A stretch of DNA of 64,000 bases from Pseudonocardia acidicola. GTDB taxonomy: Bacteria > Actinomycetota > Actinomycetes > Mycobacteriales > Pseudonocardiaceae. A model generated the notes under the pieces. That model saw only the letters and a program-made list of their open reading frames with translations, was not told the DNA's origin and ran no database searches. Location: the NCBI RefSeq assembly GCF_012911935.1, contig NZ_JAAXLA010000023.1, positions 24,627 to 88,626 of the forward strand. The letters are read 5' to 3'. Below are positions 47,301 through 55,680 of the stretch, in pieces (positions within the stretch are counted from its first letter, which is position 1; every line of letters begins with the position of its first letter). Both the position numbers and the translations under genes were made by a program.

Positions 47301-47765
47301 GTGATCGGCTGGGACGTCGTGCGGCACCGGCAGCCGGAGACCTACCCCGCCGACGCGCCGCGCGGGCCGGTGGTCGCGCTGGCCGACGAGCACTCCGGCT
47401 CCGACGGCGACATCGTCACCGCCGCGTTCAGGCGGATGAAGATCGGCCCGGTGGTCGGGGTCCGCACCTGGGGCGGCGTGATCGGGATCGACAGCCGCTA
47501 CGGCCTCGTCGACGGCACCCGGGTGACCCAGCCGCGCTACTCGTTCTGGTTCGACGACGTGGCGTGGGAGGTGGAGAACCACGGTGTCGAACCCGACGTC
47601 GAGGTCGTGATCACTCCGCAGGACTGGGTGGCCGGCCGCGACCCGCAGCTGGAGAAGGCGATCGAGCTGGCGCTGGCGGCGCTGCGGGAGCGCCCCGCGG
47701 TGCGTCCGCCGGATCCGGCGACGCGCCCGTCGCGGCGCCGCCCGGAGCTGCCGCCGCGGCCGTAG
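44382..47765 (+). CDS. Tricorn-type S41 protease
   Basis: Giant cytosolic peptidase, 1127 aa, that degrades oligopeptides released by the proteasome and other proteases. The first about 650 residues form beta-propellers (SYLRFPHLHGDTAVFVAEDD opens propeller 1, LNYSPDSAWLAYADP lies in propeller 2). An acidic/Lys-rich insertion lies near 540-590. Then come the tricorn C1 domain, a PDZ (about 780-880) and the S41 core. The nucleophile is Ser1007 in HSGSDGD, and DVRGNSGGHTSQL lies about 50 residues earlier. The reading frame is open well upstream, but the ATG at 44382 fits the family and promoter. Confidence 0.93.
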   Translation: MPRSYLRFPHLHGDTAVFVAEDDVWSAPLSGGRAYRLTADGVPAANPRLSPDGAQVAWTSWREGVPEVFVAEAEGGGARRLTYWGDPRTRTVGWTPGGDALAVTAAGQASARRSWAHAIPAASGAPRRLDYGPVSDLALPVDGGPAVLLGTTMSRDMAWWKRYRGGTAGKLWWDPAGSGRFSRLAAELNGQLDSPMIVGAGDAARIAFLSDHEGWGNLYSLPFDGDLAGLRRHTDHGGAGAPAFYARHATTDGTRVIYESAGELWLLENLSDDAQPRRLDIRLGGPRTAREPFRVDAARWLTRAVPDRSGRTSIAQVRGTVHRLTHRDGPARTLLAEPGVRARLAQPLGEDRAVWIDDAAGEDAVCIAPIDSRADGAPGPARHGAGEIGRVLELVAAPDGTTAALATHDGRLLVLDTATGALRELARGAAGEMSGLNYSPDSAWLAYADPAEAGLSRIMIARLADETLVEVTAPRFVDQHPVFTADGKYLAFLSLRSFDPIYDQHSFDLTFPASWRPFLVPLAARTPSPFGASPDGRPTSAADEGPEDLPAVDGDAATAEGGDGDVTEAKDAKDAKGAEDKKKEAPPEVVVDVDGLAARVVAVPVAEGRLSGLGAAKDCLLWFRSPVAGILGEGRAITGDRGPRPVLERYDLVRRKLDVIADPVSAYEVSGDGTRLVVRDGSTLRVLRTDRAGSGAPGENDADEFEIDTRRITVTVDPTAEWRQMFDEAGRLMRDHFWVEDMADVDWAGELDRYRPLVDAVGSHDDLVDLLWELQGELGSSHAYVIGGGDGGDPSGRPGLLGADLEPDGAGHWRVARVLPPETSAARARSPLAGPGVDVREGDLILEVAGKPVDPDLGPAPLLVGTAEQLVELTVQTGPGRDGGEVRRIVVRPLADDLALRYQDWVAGRRAFVAERSGGRLGYLHVPDMVASGWAQLHRDLGRETRRDGLIVDVRGNSGGHTSQLVIEKLARKVIGWDVVRHRQPETYPADAPRGPVVALADEHSGSDGDIVTAAFRRMKIGPVVGVRTWGGVIGIDSRYGLVDGTRVTQPRYSFWFDDVAWEVENHGVEPDVEVVITPQDWVAGRDPQLEKAIELALAALRERPAVRPPDPATRPSRRRPELPPRP

Positions 47766-47769
47766 TCGC

Positions 47770-47803
47770 GCCCGGGGCGCGGCCGCGGGGTCGCGCCCCG
47801 GGC
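47770..47803. terminator. Hairpin between tricorn protease and marR
   Basis: GCCCGGGGCGCG and CGCGCCCCGGGC pair perfectly over 12 bp, five bases after the protease stop and before the stop of the convergent MarR gene. Confidence 0.75.
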
Positions 47804-47836
47804 CGGGCGGCTACCGGGACGGGCCGTGGCGCGGCG

Positions 47837-48289
47837 TCACCGGTCCGGCCGCAGCCGGTCCAGTACCCGCTCCAGGTCGCGCACGTCGCGGTCGGTGAGC
47901 CGGGAGAACACGTGCTCGTCGAGGCCGCGGACGTGCACGGCGCAGGCCCGGCCGAGCGCGGCGCGGCCCTGCTCGGTGATCGTGACAAGCTGGGAGCGGC
48001 GGTCCGCGGGGGAGGGGCGGCGCTCCACGAGTCCGGCCGTGCTGAGCCGGTCGACCAGCCGGGTGACGCCGCCGCTGGTGAGCGCGATCTGCCGGGAGAG
48101 CTCGCCGGAGGACAGCTCGCCGTCGGGCGAGCGGGCCAACCGCAGCAGCGCCTCGAACCAGCTCAACGGCAGGTCGGCGTCGGCCTCGAGCTCGCGGCCC
48201 AGCAGCCGTTCCAGTCGGGCGTGCACCTCGACCAGCCGCCCGAAGGCGGTGATGCGCTCGTCGTCGATGAGCGGGTCCTCCGCCGTCAT
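47837..48289 (-). CDS. MarR-family transcriptional regulator
   Basis: Winged-helix repressor of about 150 aa. The HTH is LSRQIALTSGGVTRLVDRLSTAGLV at about 65-90 (given here in parts: ALTSGGVTRLVDRL), followed by the wing RRPSPADRRSQLVTITEQG with the conserved DRR. ATG at 48289 is chosen over a GTG three codons upstream because TAGTGT lies seven bases before it. Divergent from the VOC-hydrolase operon, with an operator-like palindrome in the gap, so it most likely represses that operon and itself. Ligand unknown. Quinones or phenols are suggested by context. Confidence 0.9.
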   Translation of the reverse strand: MTAEDPLIDDERITAFGRLVEVHARLERLLGRELEADADLPLSWFEALLRLARSPDGELSSGELSRQIALTSGGVTRLVDRLSTAGLVERRPSPADRRSQLVTITEQGRAALGRACAVHVRGLDEHVFSRLTDRDVRDLERVLDRLRPDR

Positions 48290-48296
48290 GCCCGCC

Positions 48297-48302
48297 ACAC
48301 TA
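48297..48302 (-). promoter_or_regulatory. -10 box of a leaderless marR promoter
   Basis: Minus-strand TAGTGT fits TANNNT and is seven bases before the ATG at 48289. Confidence 0.5.
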
Positions 48303-48330
48303 CTTGACCTGGAAGTGTCTGCGCGCGCAA

Positions 48331-48348
48331 TATCTGATTAGTCAGATA
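48331..48348. promoter_or_regulatory. Candidate MarR operator
   Basis: TATCTGA and TCAGATA form a 7-bp inverted repeat with a four-base centre, 41 bases from the marR start and 22 bases before the VOC start. Size, symmetry and AT-richness match MarR-family operators. A TTGACC hexamer at 48304-48309 may be the -35 of the VOC promoter, placing the palindrome over or just after its -10. Confidence 0.6.
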
Positions 48349-48370
48349 ATGCTGCGTCAGGGAGTTGACC

Positions 48371-48898
48371 ATGTCCGTCCGCGCCGTACGCCTCAACCAC
48401 GCCGTGCTCTTCGTGTCCGACCTGGAGCGGGCGGTCGCCTTCTACACCGGCACCTTCGACATGACCGTGGCCGCGCGAGAGCCCCGGGCGAACGCCGCGT
48501 TCCTGCGGCTGGACCGCTCGGGCAACCACCACGACCTCGGCCTCTTCGGCATCGGTGCCGGCGCCGCCCCCAAGCGGCCGGGCGGGATCGGGCTCTACCA
48601 CCTCGCCTGGCAGGTGGACACCATCGATGAGCTGGCCGAAGCCATGCGGTCGCTCGCCGAGGCCGGTGCGCTGACAGGCGCCTCCAGCCACGGCGCCACC
48701 AAGAGCCTCTACGGGGCCGACCCGGACGGCAACGAGTTCGAGATCATGTGGATGCTGCCGCGCGCGGCGTGGGGCGAGTACGAGAATTCCGCGCCGGTCG
48801 AGCCGCTGGACCTGCCGGCCGAGCTGCGGCGCTGGTCCGGCGTGCGCACCGTCGCCGAGGTCGCGGCCACGCAGGCCGGTGGGACGGCGGCGCAGTGA
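48371..48898 (+). CDS. VOC-family (extradiol dioxygenase/glyoxalase fold) protein
   Basis: Vicinal-oxygen-chelate metalloenzyme, 175 aa. The metal triad is readable as His in RLNHAVLFVSD near residue 9, His in GLYHLAWQVD near 78 and Glu in NEFEIMWML near 122. The VSDLERAVAFYTGTF strand-helix is typical of glyoxalase-type domains. The pattern is closest to the catechol-2,3-dioxygenase-like/MhqE group. A GGGAG ribosome site precedes the ATG. The hydrolase gene overlaps its stop by four bases (GTGA), so they are coupled. Substrate not known. Confidence 0.85.
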   Translation: MSVRAVRLNHAVLFVSDLERAVAFYTGTFDMTVAAREPRANAAFLRLDRSGNHHDLGLFGIGAGAAPKRPGGIGLYHLAWQVDTIDELAEAMRSLAEAGALTGASSHGATKSLYGADPDGNEFEIMWMLPRAAWGEYENSAPVEPLDLPAELRRWSGVRTVAEVAATQAGGTAAQ

Positions 48899-50058
48899 GC
48901 GCCCCGTTCGCCGCACCGTCCGTGACCTGGCGCGGTTCGGACGACCCGGACGCGCCGCTCGTCGTCCTGTTGCACGGGCGCGGCTCGAACGAGAACGACA
49001 TCATCGCGCTGGCCGAACACCTGCCCACCGGCCGGCCGACCGCGTTCGCGGCCGTGCGCGCCCCGATCGGCGAGGGCGGCGGGTACGCCTGGTTCGCCAA
49101 CCGGGGCATCGGGCGCCCCGTCGCGGAGTCGCTCGCCGAGACGATGGCGTGGTTCCGTCGTTGGCTCGACGAGGTCGCGCCGCCCGGGCGGCCCGTGGTG
49201 CTCATCGGGTTCAGCGGGGGTGCCGCGTTCGCCGGCGGCCTGATCCTGGGCGGGCCGGCCCGCTTCGCCGGTGCCGCGGTCCTCTACGGCACCCTGCCGT
49301 TCGACGCCGGTGTGCCGCTCACCCCGGCGCGGCTCGCCGGGCTGCCCGTCTTCGTGGCCCAGGGCGAGCAGGACACCGTGATCCCGCGTGAGCTGCTCGA
49401 CCGGACCTGGAGCTGGCTGCTGGGTGAGTCCGGGGCGCCCGCGCTCGCCGGGCGCTACCCGGGTGGGCACGGGCCGGCTGCCGCCGCTGTCGGCGACCTC
49501 GCGCAGTGGCTGCGGGAGCGGCTGGACCACCTGGCCGCGCACGGACCGGCACCGGTCGGGCCGGTGGCACAGGTCCAGTGGCCGACGCTGCCAGGGGGCG
49601 TGCTGCCCCCGCGGCGCGGGCCCCGGCCGGACGTCAGTTCGACCATCCCGCAGGAGCAGCGGGGTCAGAACGCCCCCGCGGCGCTGCAGGAGCGGTTGTT
49701 CGGCCGGCTCGCCGCGCTCGACGGCGTGACGAGCCGCCAGTCCGCGATCTCGGTGCCGGGCGCGCGCGGGTTCATGCTCGCGGACTCCGGCACTCCGAAC
49801 GGGCCGGTCGACGCCTTCCTCGTGCCCGCGGCCCGGGAATTCGCACACCTGCACCCGGAGCACGACGGGTCGCTGCACCTGGCGCTGCCGCCGGCCCTCG
49901 CGGCCGACGTCGTCGCGCAGGGCTGGGGCGTCGCGCACCCGCTGGCCGGTGTCCGGCTCACCCCGGGCATGGTGATGCTCTTCGGCCCCCGCGACGACGC
50001 GGAGCTGGACACGGTGGCCGGCGTCGTCGCCGCGTCCCACGCCTGGGCGCACGGCTGA
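48895..50058 (+). CDS. Alpha/beta-hydrolase (phospholipase/carboxylesterase type) fused to a luciferase-like domain
   Basis: Residues 1-210 are a carboxylesterase/phospholipase hydrolase related to MhqD: LLHGRGSNENDI oxyanion loop near 25, nucleophile Ser in GFSGGAAFAGG near 105, Asp in QGEQDTVIP near 160 and His in YPGGHG near 190. After a Pro/Ala/Gly linker, residues 265-387 form a separate domain (FAHLHPEHDGSLHLALPPAL), similar to the luciferase-like/DUF5519 fold found alone in other actinobacteria. The start is GTG overlapping the VOC stop. The fusion suggests related roles, but neither activity is proven. Confidence 0.84.
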   Translation: MSAPFAAPSVTWRGSDDPDAPLVVLLHGRGSNENDIIALAEHLPTGRPTAFAAVRAPIGEGGGYAWFANRGIGRPVAESLAETMAWFRRWLDEVAPPGRPVVLIGFSGGAAFAGGLILGGPARFAGAAVLYGTLPFDAGVPLTPARLAGLPVFVAQGEQDTVIPRELLDRTWSWLLGESGAPALAGRYPGGHGPAAAAVGDLAQWLRERLDHLAAHGPAPVGPVAQVQWPTLPGGVLPPRRGPRPDVSSTIPQEQRGQNAPAALQERLFGRLAALDGVTSRQSAISVPGARGFMLADSGTPNGPVDAFLVPAAREFAHLHPEHDGSLHLALPPALAADVVAQGWGVAHPLAGVRLTPGMVMLFGPRDDAELDTVAGVVAASHAWAHG

Positions 50059-50073
50059 GCCCGGGACCGGGGG

Positions 50074-50988
50074 TCAGCTCGGGATGAAGACCTTGATCCC
50101 CTCGGCGCCCTCGGTGTCGTAGGGGGCGACCTCGCCCTCGGTGAACTCGGCCCCGTCGGTCAGCCGGCGGAAGTCCCGCAACGCGGTGCCGGTGCAGGCC
50201 ACGTCCGCGCGCGGTGCGCCCACCCCGCTGTGCACGTCGGCGACGTCCACGGTGCGGAAGTCGATGCTGTAGCGCGTGCGCCCGCTCGTGTTCGGGATGC
50301 TCGCGTGCAGCTGGTCGCCGGAGAACAGCATGATGCCGCCCACCGGCGGCACCAGGGTCAGCCGCGGCTCGTCCGGGCCGAGCGGCTCGACCGGCGCCGG
50401 GTGCACCCGGACGTCCTTGCCCCCGCTGAAGTCCTTGATCCGGCCGCGCCAGGCGTTGGCGACGTAGTAGTTGTACTCCGCCGAATTGTTCTCCACGCAA
50501 TTGCCGAATCCGCGCGGGAAGAACTCCATGACATTGTCGGCCGCGGCCGGCCACACCGGCATCCACCAGTTGATCTGCTGCGGCGGGGCGCCGTACCAGG
50601 TGTCGCGGTGCGCCTGGAACGCATAGGCGATGCCGGTGCTCAGCCCACCCTGTGGGAACGCGGTGCGCAGTTTGGGGACGTCGGCGTGTACCTGCGCGGG
50701 ATCGGCGCCCAGCGCGGCAACGATGCGCCGCACGTGCCCGATCGACTCCGGGTGGTGGATGAACTGCGGCTTGAAGTCGATCAGGGTGTCGGCCAGTTCG
50801 TCCGGCGTGTGCACGTCGTGGATCCCGGTGGGCTCGTGCGGCGCGAAGACGTCGGTGATCAGCCCGCGGGTGAAGGCCGCGAAATCGGCGACCTCGGGAA
50901 CATTCGAGTAGACGACGATGTCGCCGGCGTAGACGCGCCGGCGCCGTTCCGCGTCGTCGAAAGACGGGTCGATATGGACATTGACCAT
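50074..50988 (-). CDS. Putative Fe(II)/2-oxoglutarate-dependent dioxygenase (paralogue B)
   Basis: 304 aa, clearly homologous to the protein at 42011-42892. His127 and Asp129 lie in HRDTWYG, distal His228 in DQLHASIPN, and Arg239 in TRYSIDFRTV. The iron and 2-oxoglutarate sites are therefore intact. The ATG at 50988 is used because both paralogues then align from the first strand. A longer frame reaches 51057 without similarity. It converges with the hydrolase gene, whose stop is 16 bases away. Its promoter region lies in the gap before mfd. Substrate unknown. Confidence 0.78.
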   Translation of the reverse strand: MVNVHIDPSFDDAERRRRVYAGDIVVYSNVPEVADFAAFTRGLITDVFAPHEPTGIHDVHTPDELADTLIDFKPQFIHHPESIGHVRRIVAALGADPAQVHADVPKLRTAFPQGGLSTGIAYAFQAHRDTWYGAPPQQINWWMPVWPAAADNVMEFFPRGFGNCVENNSAEYNYYVANAWRGRIKDFSGGKDVRVHPAPVEPLGPDEPRLTLVPPVGGIMLFSGDQLHASIPNTSGRTRYSIDFRTVDVADVHSGVGAPRADVACTGTALRDFRRLTDGAEFTEGEVAPYDTEGAEGIKVFIPS

Positions 50989-51217
50989 GGTGTCCCCCGC
51001 AGTTCTGCCGCATCGCGATGACGGCCATCGCCGATGATGAGCCCTTGTCCCCGACAACGACGGCCCGGCGGCTGCCGTTACGCTGCGCGCGTCGGGTTGC
51101 CGGCGCCCGGCGGCACATCGGCCGTCCGGCGTATTCTGGGGTCAGGTACCCCCGACGGGCCGAGGTCCCGGGCCGGGGTCTGTCCGCATGCGTTGTCTTA
51201 TCGAGGGATGCCCTGAC

Positions 51218-54200
51218 GTGGCCACTCGCCCGCCCACCCTGTCCGGTCTGCTCGGCTCCACCCTGTCCGATCCCGGCCTCCGCGCCGTCACCGAGGCGGC
51301 CGGTTCGCCGGCCGGCCGGGCCGAGGTCCCGTCCGTCCGCGTCGAGGGCCCGGCCGCGCTGCGGCCCTTCCTCGCGGCGGCGCTGGCCGCACCCGAGGCG
51401 GCCGGCGGGGCCGGGCGCACCGTCCTCGCCGTCACCGCGACCGACCGCGAGGCCGAGGACCTCGGTTCCGCGGCCGCCGACCTGCTCGGAGGCGGCGACA
51501 ACGGAGCGGTCGTCGTGCTGCCCTCCTGGGAGACGCTGCCGCACGAGCGGCTGTCGCCGCGGCCGGACACCGTCGGCCGACGGCTGACGATCCTCCGCAG
51601 GCTGAGCGAGCAGGACAGCGGCCTGCGGGTCGTCGTCGCGGCGGCGCGCAGCCTCATCCAGCCGATCGCGCCGGGCCTGGGTTCGCTCGACCCCATCCGG
51701 CTGCGCGTCGGCGAGGAGCACGACTTCGACCAGGTGCTGGTGCGCCTGGTCGAGCTGGCCTACACCCGCGTCGAGATGGTCACCGCGCGCGGTGAGTTCG
51801 CGGTTCGCGGCGGCATCGTCGACGTCTTCCCGCCCACCGCCGACCACCCGGTGCGCATCGAGTTCTGGGGCGACGAGGTCAGCGAGATCCGCTCGTTCGC
51901 GGTCGCCGACCAACGCTCGGTCGAGCCCGCCGAGGAGGTTGTCGCCCCGGCCTGCCGGGAGCTGCTGCTCACCGAGCCGGTGCGCAACCGCGCCGCCGAG
52001 CTCGCCCGCGAGCACGAGAACAACCCGCAGCTGCGGGAGCTGCTGCAGCACCTCGCCGAGGGCATCCCGGCCGAGGGCATGGAGTCGTTGATCCCGGCCC
52101 TGGTCGGGTCGGAGCTGGAGCTGCTCACCGATCTGCTGCCGGCCGGCAGCGTGGTGCTGCTCGCCGACCCCGAGCGGATCCGCACCCGCTCCCACGACCT
52201 CGTCCGCACCGGGCAGGAGTTCCTCGAGGCGTCCTGGCTGGCCGCCGGCACCGGTGGGCAGGCACCCATCGACGTCGGCGCCTCCGCCTACCGCGACCTC
52301 GGCGACGTGCTGGCTCACGCCGCGGCGAGCGGCCGGCCCGTCATCAGCCTCAGCCCGTTGATCAGCGGTGACGGTGACGCGATCGTCCCGGCGGTCCACG
52401 AGATCGAGTCCTACCGCGGCGACACCGACCGGGCCCTGGTCGATCTGCGCGCGCACACCGCTGCGGGCGGCGCCGCCGTGCTGATCGTCGCCGGGCAGGG
52501 CACCGCGCAGCGTTCGCTGGAGCAGCTGCGCGAGGCAGACGTCGCGACCACGTTCGTCGAGGAGCTCACCGACGAACCCGAGAAGGGCCTGGTCACCGTC
52601 ACCTGCGGCCGGGTCGCGGACGGGTTCACCGCCACGGACATCGGGCTGGTCGTCCTGAGCGAGGCCGACCTGACCGGCAGCCGGGCGGGCATGGACGGGG
52701 CCGCCCGCAAGATGCCGGCCCGGCGGCGCAACGCCGTCGACCTTGCCGTGCTCCAGCCCGGTGACTTCGTCGTGCACAACCAGCACGGCATCGGCAAGTT
52801 CATCGAGATGCGGGAGCGGACCGTCCAGGGCGCGACGCGCGAGTACCTGGTGCTCGAGTACGCGTCGAGCAAGCGGGGCCAGCCGGCTGACCGGCTGTTC
52901 GTCCCGACCGACGCGCTCGACGAGGTCAGCCGCTACGTCGGCGGTGAGATGCCCACGCTGAACAAGCTGGGCGGCGCCGACTGGGCGAAGACCAAGGGCC
53001 GCGCCCGCAAGGCCGTCCGCGACATCGCCGCCGGGCTGGTGCAGCTCTACGCGGCGCGGCAGTCCGCCCCCGGGCATGCCTTCGGGCCGGACACGCCGTG
53101 GCAGCGCGAGCTCGAGGACGCCTTCCCCTACACCGAGACACCCGACCAGCTGGCCGCGATCGACGAGGTCAAGGCGGACATGGAACGCCCGGTGCCGATG
53201 GACCGGGTGGTCTCCGGAGACGTCGGGTTCGGCAAGACCGAGATCGCGGTGCGCGCCGCGTTCAAGGCGGTGCAGGACGGCAAGCAGGTCGCCGTGCTGG
53301 TGCCGACGACGCTGCTGGCCACCCAGCACCTGCAGACCTTCGCCGACCGGATGCGGGCGTTCCCGGTGACGGTGCGCGGGCTGTCCCGGTTCACCGACCC
53401 GGGCGAGGCCAAGGAGACGATCACCGGGCTCGCCGAGGGCACCGTCGACGTCGTCGTCGGCACCCACCGGCTGCTGCAGAACGGGGTGCGCTGGAAGGAC
53501 CTCGGGCTGGTGATCGTCGACGAGGAGCAGCGCTTCGGCGTCGAGCACAAGGAGCACATCACGGCGCTGCGCACGCACGTCGACGTCCTCACGCTCTCCG
53601 CCACGCCGATCCCGCGGACGCTGGAGATGAGCCTCGCCGGGATCCGCGAGATGTCCACGATCGCGACCCCGCCGGAGGACCGGCACCCCACCCTCACCTA
53701 CGTCGGCGCCCACGACGACAAGCAGGTCGCCGCGTCCATTCGTCGTGAGCTGCTGCGCGACGGCCAGGTGTTCTACGTGCACAACCGGGTGTCGACGATC
53801 GACAAGGCCGCGCGGAAGATCCAGGAGCTCGTCCCCGAGGCGCGGATCGCCGTCGCGCACGGGCAGATGAACGAGGACGTGCTCGAGCGCACCGTCAACG
53901 GGTTCTGGCACCGCGAGTTCGACGTGCTGGTCTGCACGACGATCGTCGAGAACGGGCTCGACATCTCCAACGCGAACACTCTGATCGTCGAGCGCAGCGA
54001 CACCCTGGGCCTGTCCCAGCTGCACCAGCTGCGCGGCCGGGTCGGCCGCGGCCGGGAGCGCGGGTACGCGTACTTCCTGTTCCCGCCCGAGCACCCGCTC
54101 ACCGAGACCGCGCACGACCGGCTCGCCACGATCGCCCAGCACTCCGAGCTGGGCTCGGGTGCCGCCGTCGCGATGAAGGACCTGGAGATCCGCGGCGCGG

Positions 54201-54826
54201 GCAACATCCTCGGTGCGGAGCAGTCCGGGCACATCGCGGGCGTCGGGTTCGACCTCTACATCCGGCTGGTCGGCGAGGCCGTCGCGGCGTTCCGCCAGCA
54301 GGCCGGGTCGACCGCCCCTCAGGAGGAGGCGCTGGCCGAGGTGCGGGTCGACCTGCCGGTCGACGCGCACGTGCCGCACGACTACGTGACCGGCGAGCGG
54401 CTGCGCCTCGAGGTGTATCGCAAGATCGCCGAGGCGGGTGACCAGGCGGCGCTGGACGCGATCGTCGAGGAGCTCACCGACCGCTACGGCGAGCCGCCCA
54501 CGCCGGTGCGCAACCTGCTCGCCGTCGCCGCGTTCCGGCAGGCCTGCCGCCGGCTCGGCATCAACGAGGTCGCGGCGGCCGGGAACCTGATCCGGGTCGG
54601 GCCGGTCGACCTGCCGGACTCCGCGCAGATGCGGTTCAAGCGGCTGCACCCCAAGGGCACCTACAAGCCGGCCGCACGGCTGGTCACGGTGCCCAAGCCG
54701 GTGGAGGGCAACCGGATCGCCGGGGCGCCGCTGCGCGACGTCGCGCTGCTCGACTGGGTGACCCGGCTGCTGAACGACCTGGTGACGCCCGCGAAGGTGC
54801 CGGCCGCGGCGGCGGCCGGGGACTGA
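51218..54826 (+). CDS. mfd: Transcription-repair coupling factor
   Basis: Translocase that removes stalled RNA polymerase and recruits UvrA, about 1202 aa. UvrB-like N-terminal modules (about 1-470) precede the CarD-like RNA-polymerase-interaction domain ([18 protein letters not shown] near 515). The RecG-like motor has Walker [10 protein letters not shown] with Lys673 and a DEEQ box near 768. The TRCF C-terminal domain ends near 1180. The start is GTG at 51218, which fits homologues. An ATG ten codons upstream is possible. TATTCT at 51132-51137 is a candidate -10. This gene resumes the conserved order after the accessory block. Confidence 0.96.
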   Translation: MATRPPTLSGLLGSTLSDPGLRAVTEAAGSPAGRAEVPSVRVEGPAALRPFLAAALAAPEAAGGAGRTVLAVTATDREAEDLGSAAADLLGGGDNGAVVVLPSWETLPHERLSPRPDTVGRRLTILRRLSEQDSGLRVVVAAARSLIQPIAPGLGSLDPIRLRVGEEHDFDQVLVRLVELAYTRVEMVTARGEFAVRGGIVDVFPPTADHPVRIEFWGDEVSEIRSFAVADQRSVEPAEEVVAPACRELLLTEPVRNRAAELAREHENNPQLRELLQHLAEGIPAEGMESLIPALVGSELELLTDLLPAGSVVLLADPERIRTRSHDLVRTGQEFLEASWLAAGTGGQAPIDVGASAYRDLGDVLAHAAASGRPVISLSPLISGDGDAIVPAVHEIESYRGDTDRALVDLRAHTAAGGAAVLIVAGQGTAQRSLEQLREADVATTFVEELTDEPEKGLVTVTCGRVADGFTATDIGLVVLSEADLTGSRAGMDGAARKMPARRRNAVDLAVLQPGDFVVHNQHGIGKFIEMRERTVQGATREYLVLEYASSKRGQPADRLFVPTDALDEVSRYVGGEMPTLNKLGGADWAKTKGRARKAVRDIAAGLVQLYAARQSAPGHAFGPDTPWQRELEDAFPYTETPDQLAAIDEVKADMERPVPMDRVVSGDVGFGKTEIAVRAAFKAVQDGKQVAVLVPTTLLATQHLQTFADRMRAFPVTVRGLSRFTDPGEAKETITGLAEGTVDVVVGTHRLLQNGVRWKDLGLVIVDEEQRFGVEHKEHITALRTHVDVLTLSATPIPRTLEMSLAGIREMSTIATPPEDRHPTLTYVGAHDDKQVAASIRRELLRDGQVFYVHNRVSTIDKAARKIQELVPEARIAVAHGQMNEDVLERTVNGFWHREFDVLVCTTIVENGLDISNANTLIVERSDTLGLSQLHQLRGRVGRGRERGYAYFLFPPEHPLTETAHDRLATIAQHSELGSGAAVAMKDLEIRGAGNILGAEQSGHIAGVGFDLYIRLVGEAVAAFRQQAGSTAPQEEALAEVRVDLPVDAHVPHDYVTGERLRLEVYRKIAEAGDQAALDAIVEELTDRYGEPPTPVRNLLAVAAFRQACRRLGINEVAAAGNLIRVGPVDLPDSAQMRFKRLHPKGTYKPAARLVTVPKPVEGNRIAGAPLRDVALLDWVTRLLNDLVTPAKVPAAAAAGD

Positions 54827-54984
54827 GCGTGTGCGCACCGCGCGAGGTCACGGTGAGTGCCCGGATGTGCGAGTGACATAACGGCCGCTCGCGACCGAAC
54901 GACTCAGCTGCGGCGGGGCTGCTGGTCACCGAGACCGGCGTCCGCGACGTGCTGGCGTTCCTCGCCGCGTTCGTCGGGCTGACC

Positions 54985-55348
54985 GTGCTCCAACTGGTGA
55001 TCCTGGACGACAATCCGGCCATCATCGACGGGGTGCGGGCGCCGACGTCGTGCTCTTCGACCTGCAGCTCGGTCCGGGCCCACCGGCTTTCCGGGAGCTG
55101 GCCCGGCTCGCGGCGGACGGCCGCCGAGTGGTCGTCCACTCCCAGCACGCCGACAGCGACACCGCGCTGCGGTTCCTGGAACTCGGCGCCGTCACCTACC
55201 TGACCAAGGCCGAGGGCCCCGAGCACCTGATCCCGGCGATCGCCTCCGCCGCGGGTTCGCGCGAAGTACGCCGAGGCCGGCCGCCCGGCCACCACGAAGG
55301 CGGGCGCGGGCACTGCAGGACGGGTTGGTGGATCCCGCCGGGCTGTGA
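54985..55348 (+). pseudogene. Decayed LuxR-type response regulator
   Basis: Pieces of one response regulator appear in all three forward frames. Frame 1 gives the receiver start (LQLVILDDNPAIIDGVRA) with the acidic pair. After a deletion and frameshift, another frame gives the phosphoacceptor strand VVLFDLQLGP-like sequence (LFDLQLGP), then RRVVVHSQHAD and GAVTYLTKAEGPEHLIPAI. Most of the HTH is missing. The C-terminal end then follows as KYAEAGRPATTKA, then in the third frame ALQDGLVDPAGL plus a TGA at 55346. At least two deletions or frameshifts are needed. It cannot make a working regulator. Confidence 0.75.
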
Positions 55349-55387
55349 CGCCGGCGTAGCGGGCCGTCGCCGCCGCGGCTTGTCCGC

Positions 55388-55489
55388 GCAGTGCCCCATG
55401 CACGGCAGTGCCCCATGCACGGCAGTGCCCCATGCACGGCAGTGCCCCATGCACGGCAGTGCCCCATGCACGGCAGTGCCCCATGCACG
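55388..55489. repeat. 17-bp minisatellite, six tandem copies
   Basis: GCAGTGCCCCATGCACG is repeated six times with no mismatch, in units starting at 55388, 55405, 55422, 55439, 55456 and 55473. It lies between the pseudogene and the RDD gene. Perfect identity suggests recent expansion and likely copy-number variation among strains. The 17-bp period is not a multiple of three, so it is not a protein repeat. Confidence 0.95.
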
Positions 55490-55680
55490 CCCCCGCCCCG
55501 ATCGCACCGGTCCCGTTGGCACGCCGGCGCCCGGCCCTCGTCCCGGGTGTCGAGCGAACGACCGACACAAGCCGCTCCGAGCCGTGACAACCGCAACAAA
55601 TCGGGCGTCGCTGCGAGGAGATCGTGAGCGCGTGCGTCGCCCCAGGGCGCAGGCTCACCGACCCCGCCCCGGAGGCCCCC

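Noticed and set aside
35315..51217. Integrative element or genomic island with attachment sites
   Set aside because: No integrase, transposase, relaxase or repeated tRNA end was found, and codon use is like the rest of the window.
49958..54838. 1626-codon minus-strand open frame across mfd
   Set aside because: A GC-driven shadow of mfd. Its translation is low-complexity, with no domain that is not explained by the real genes.
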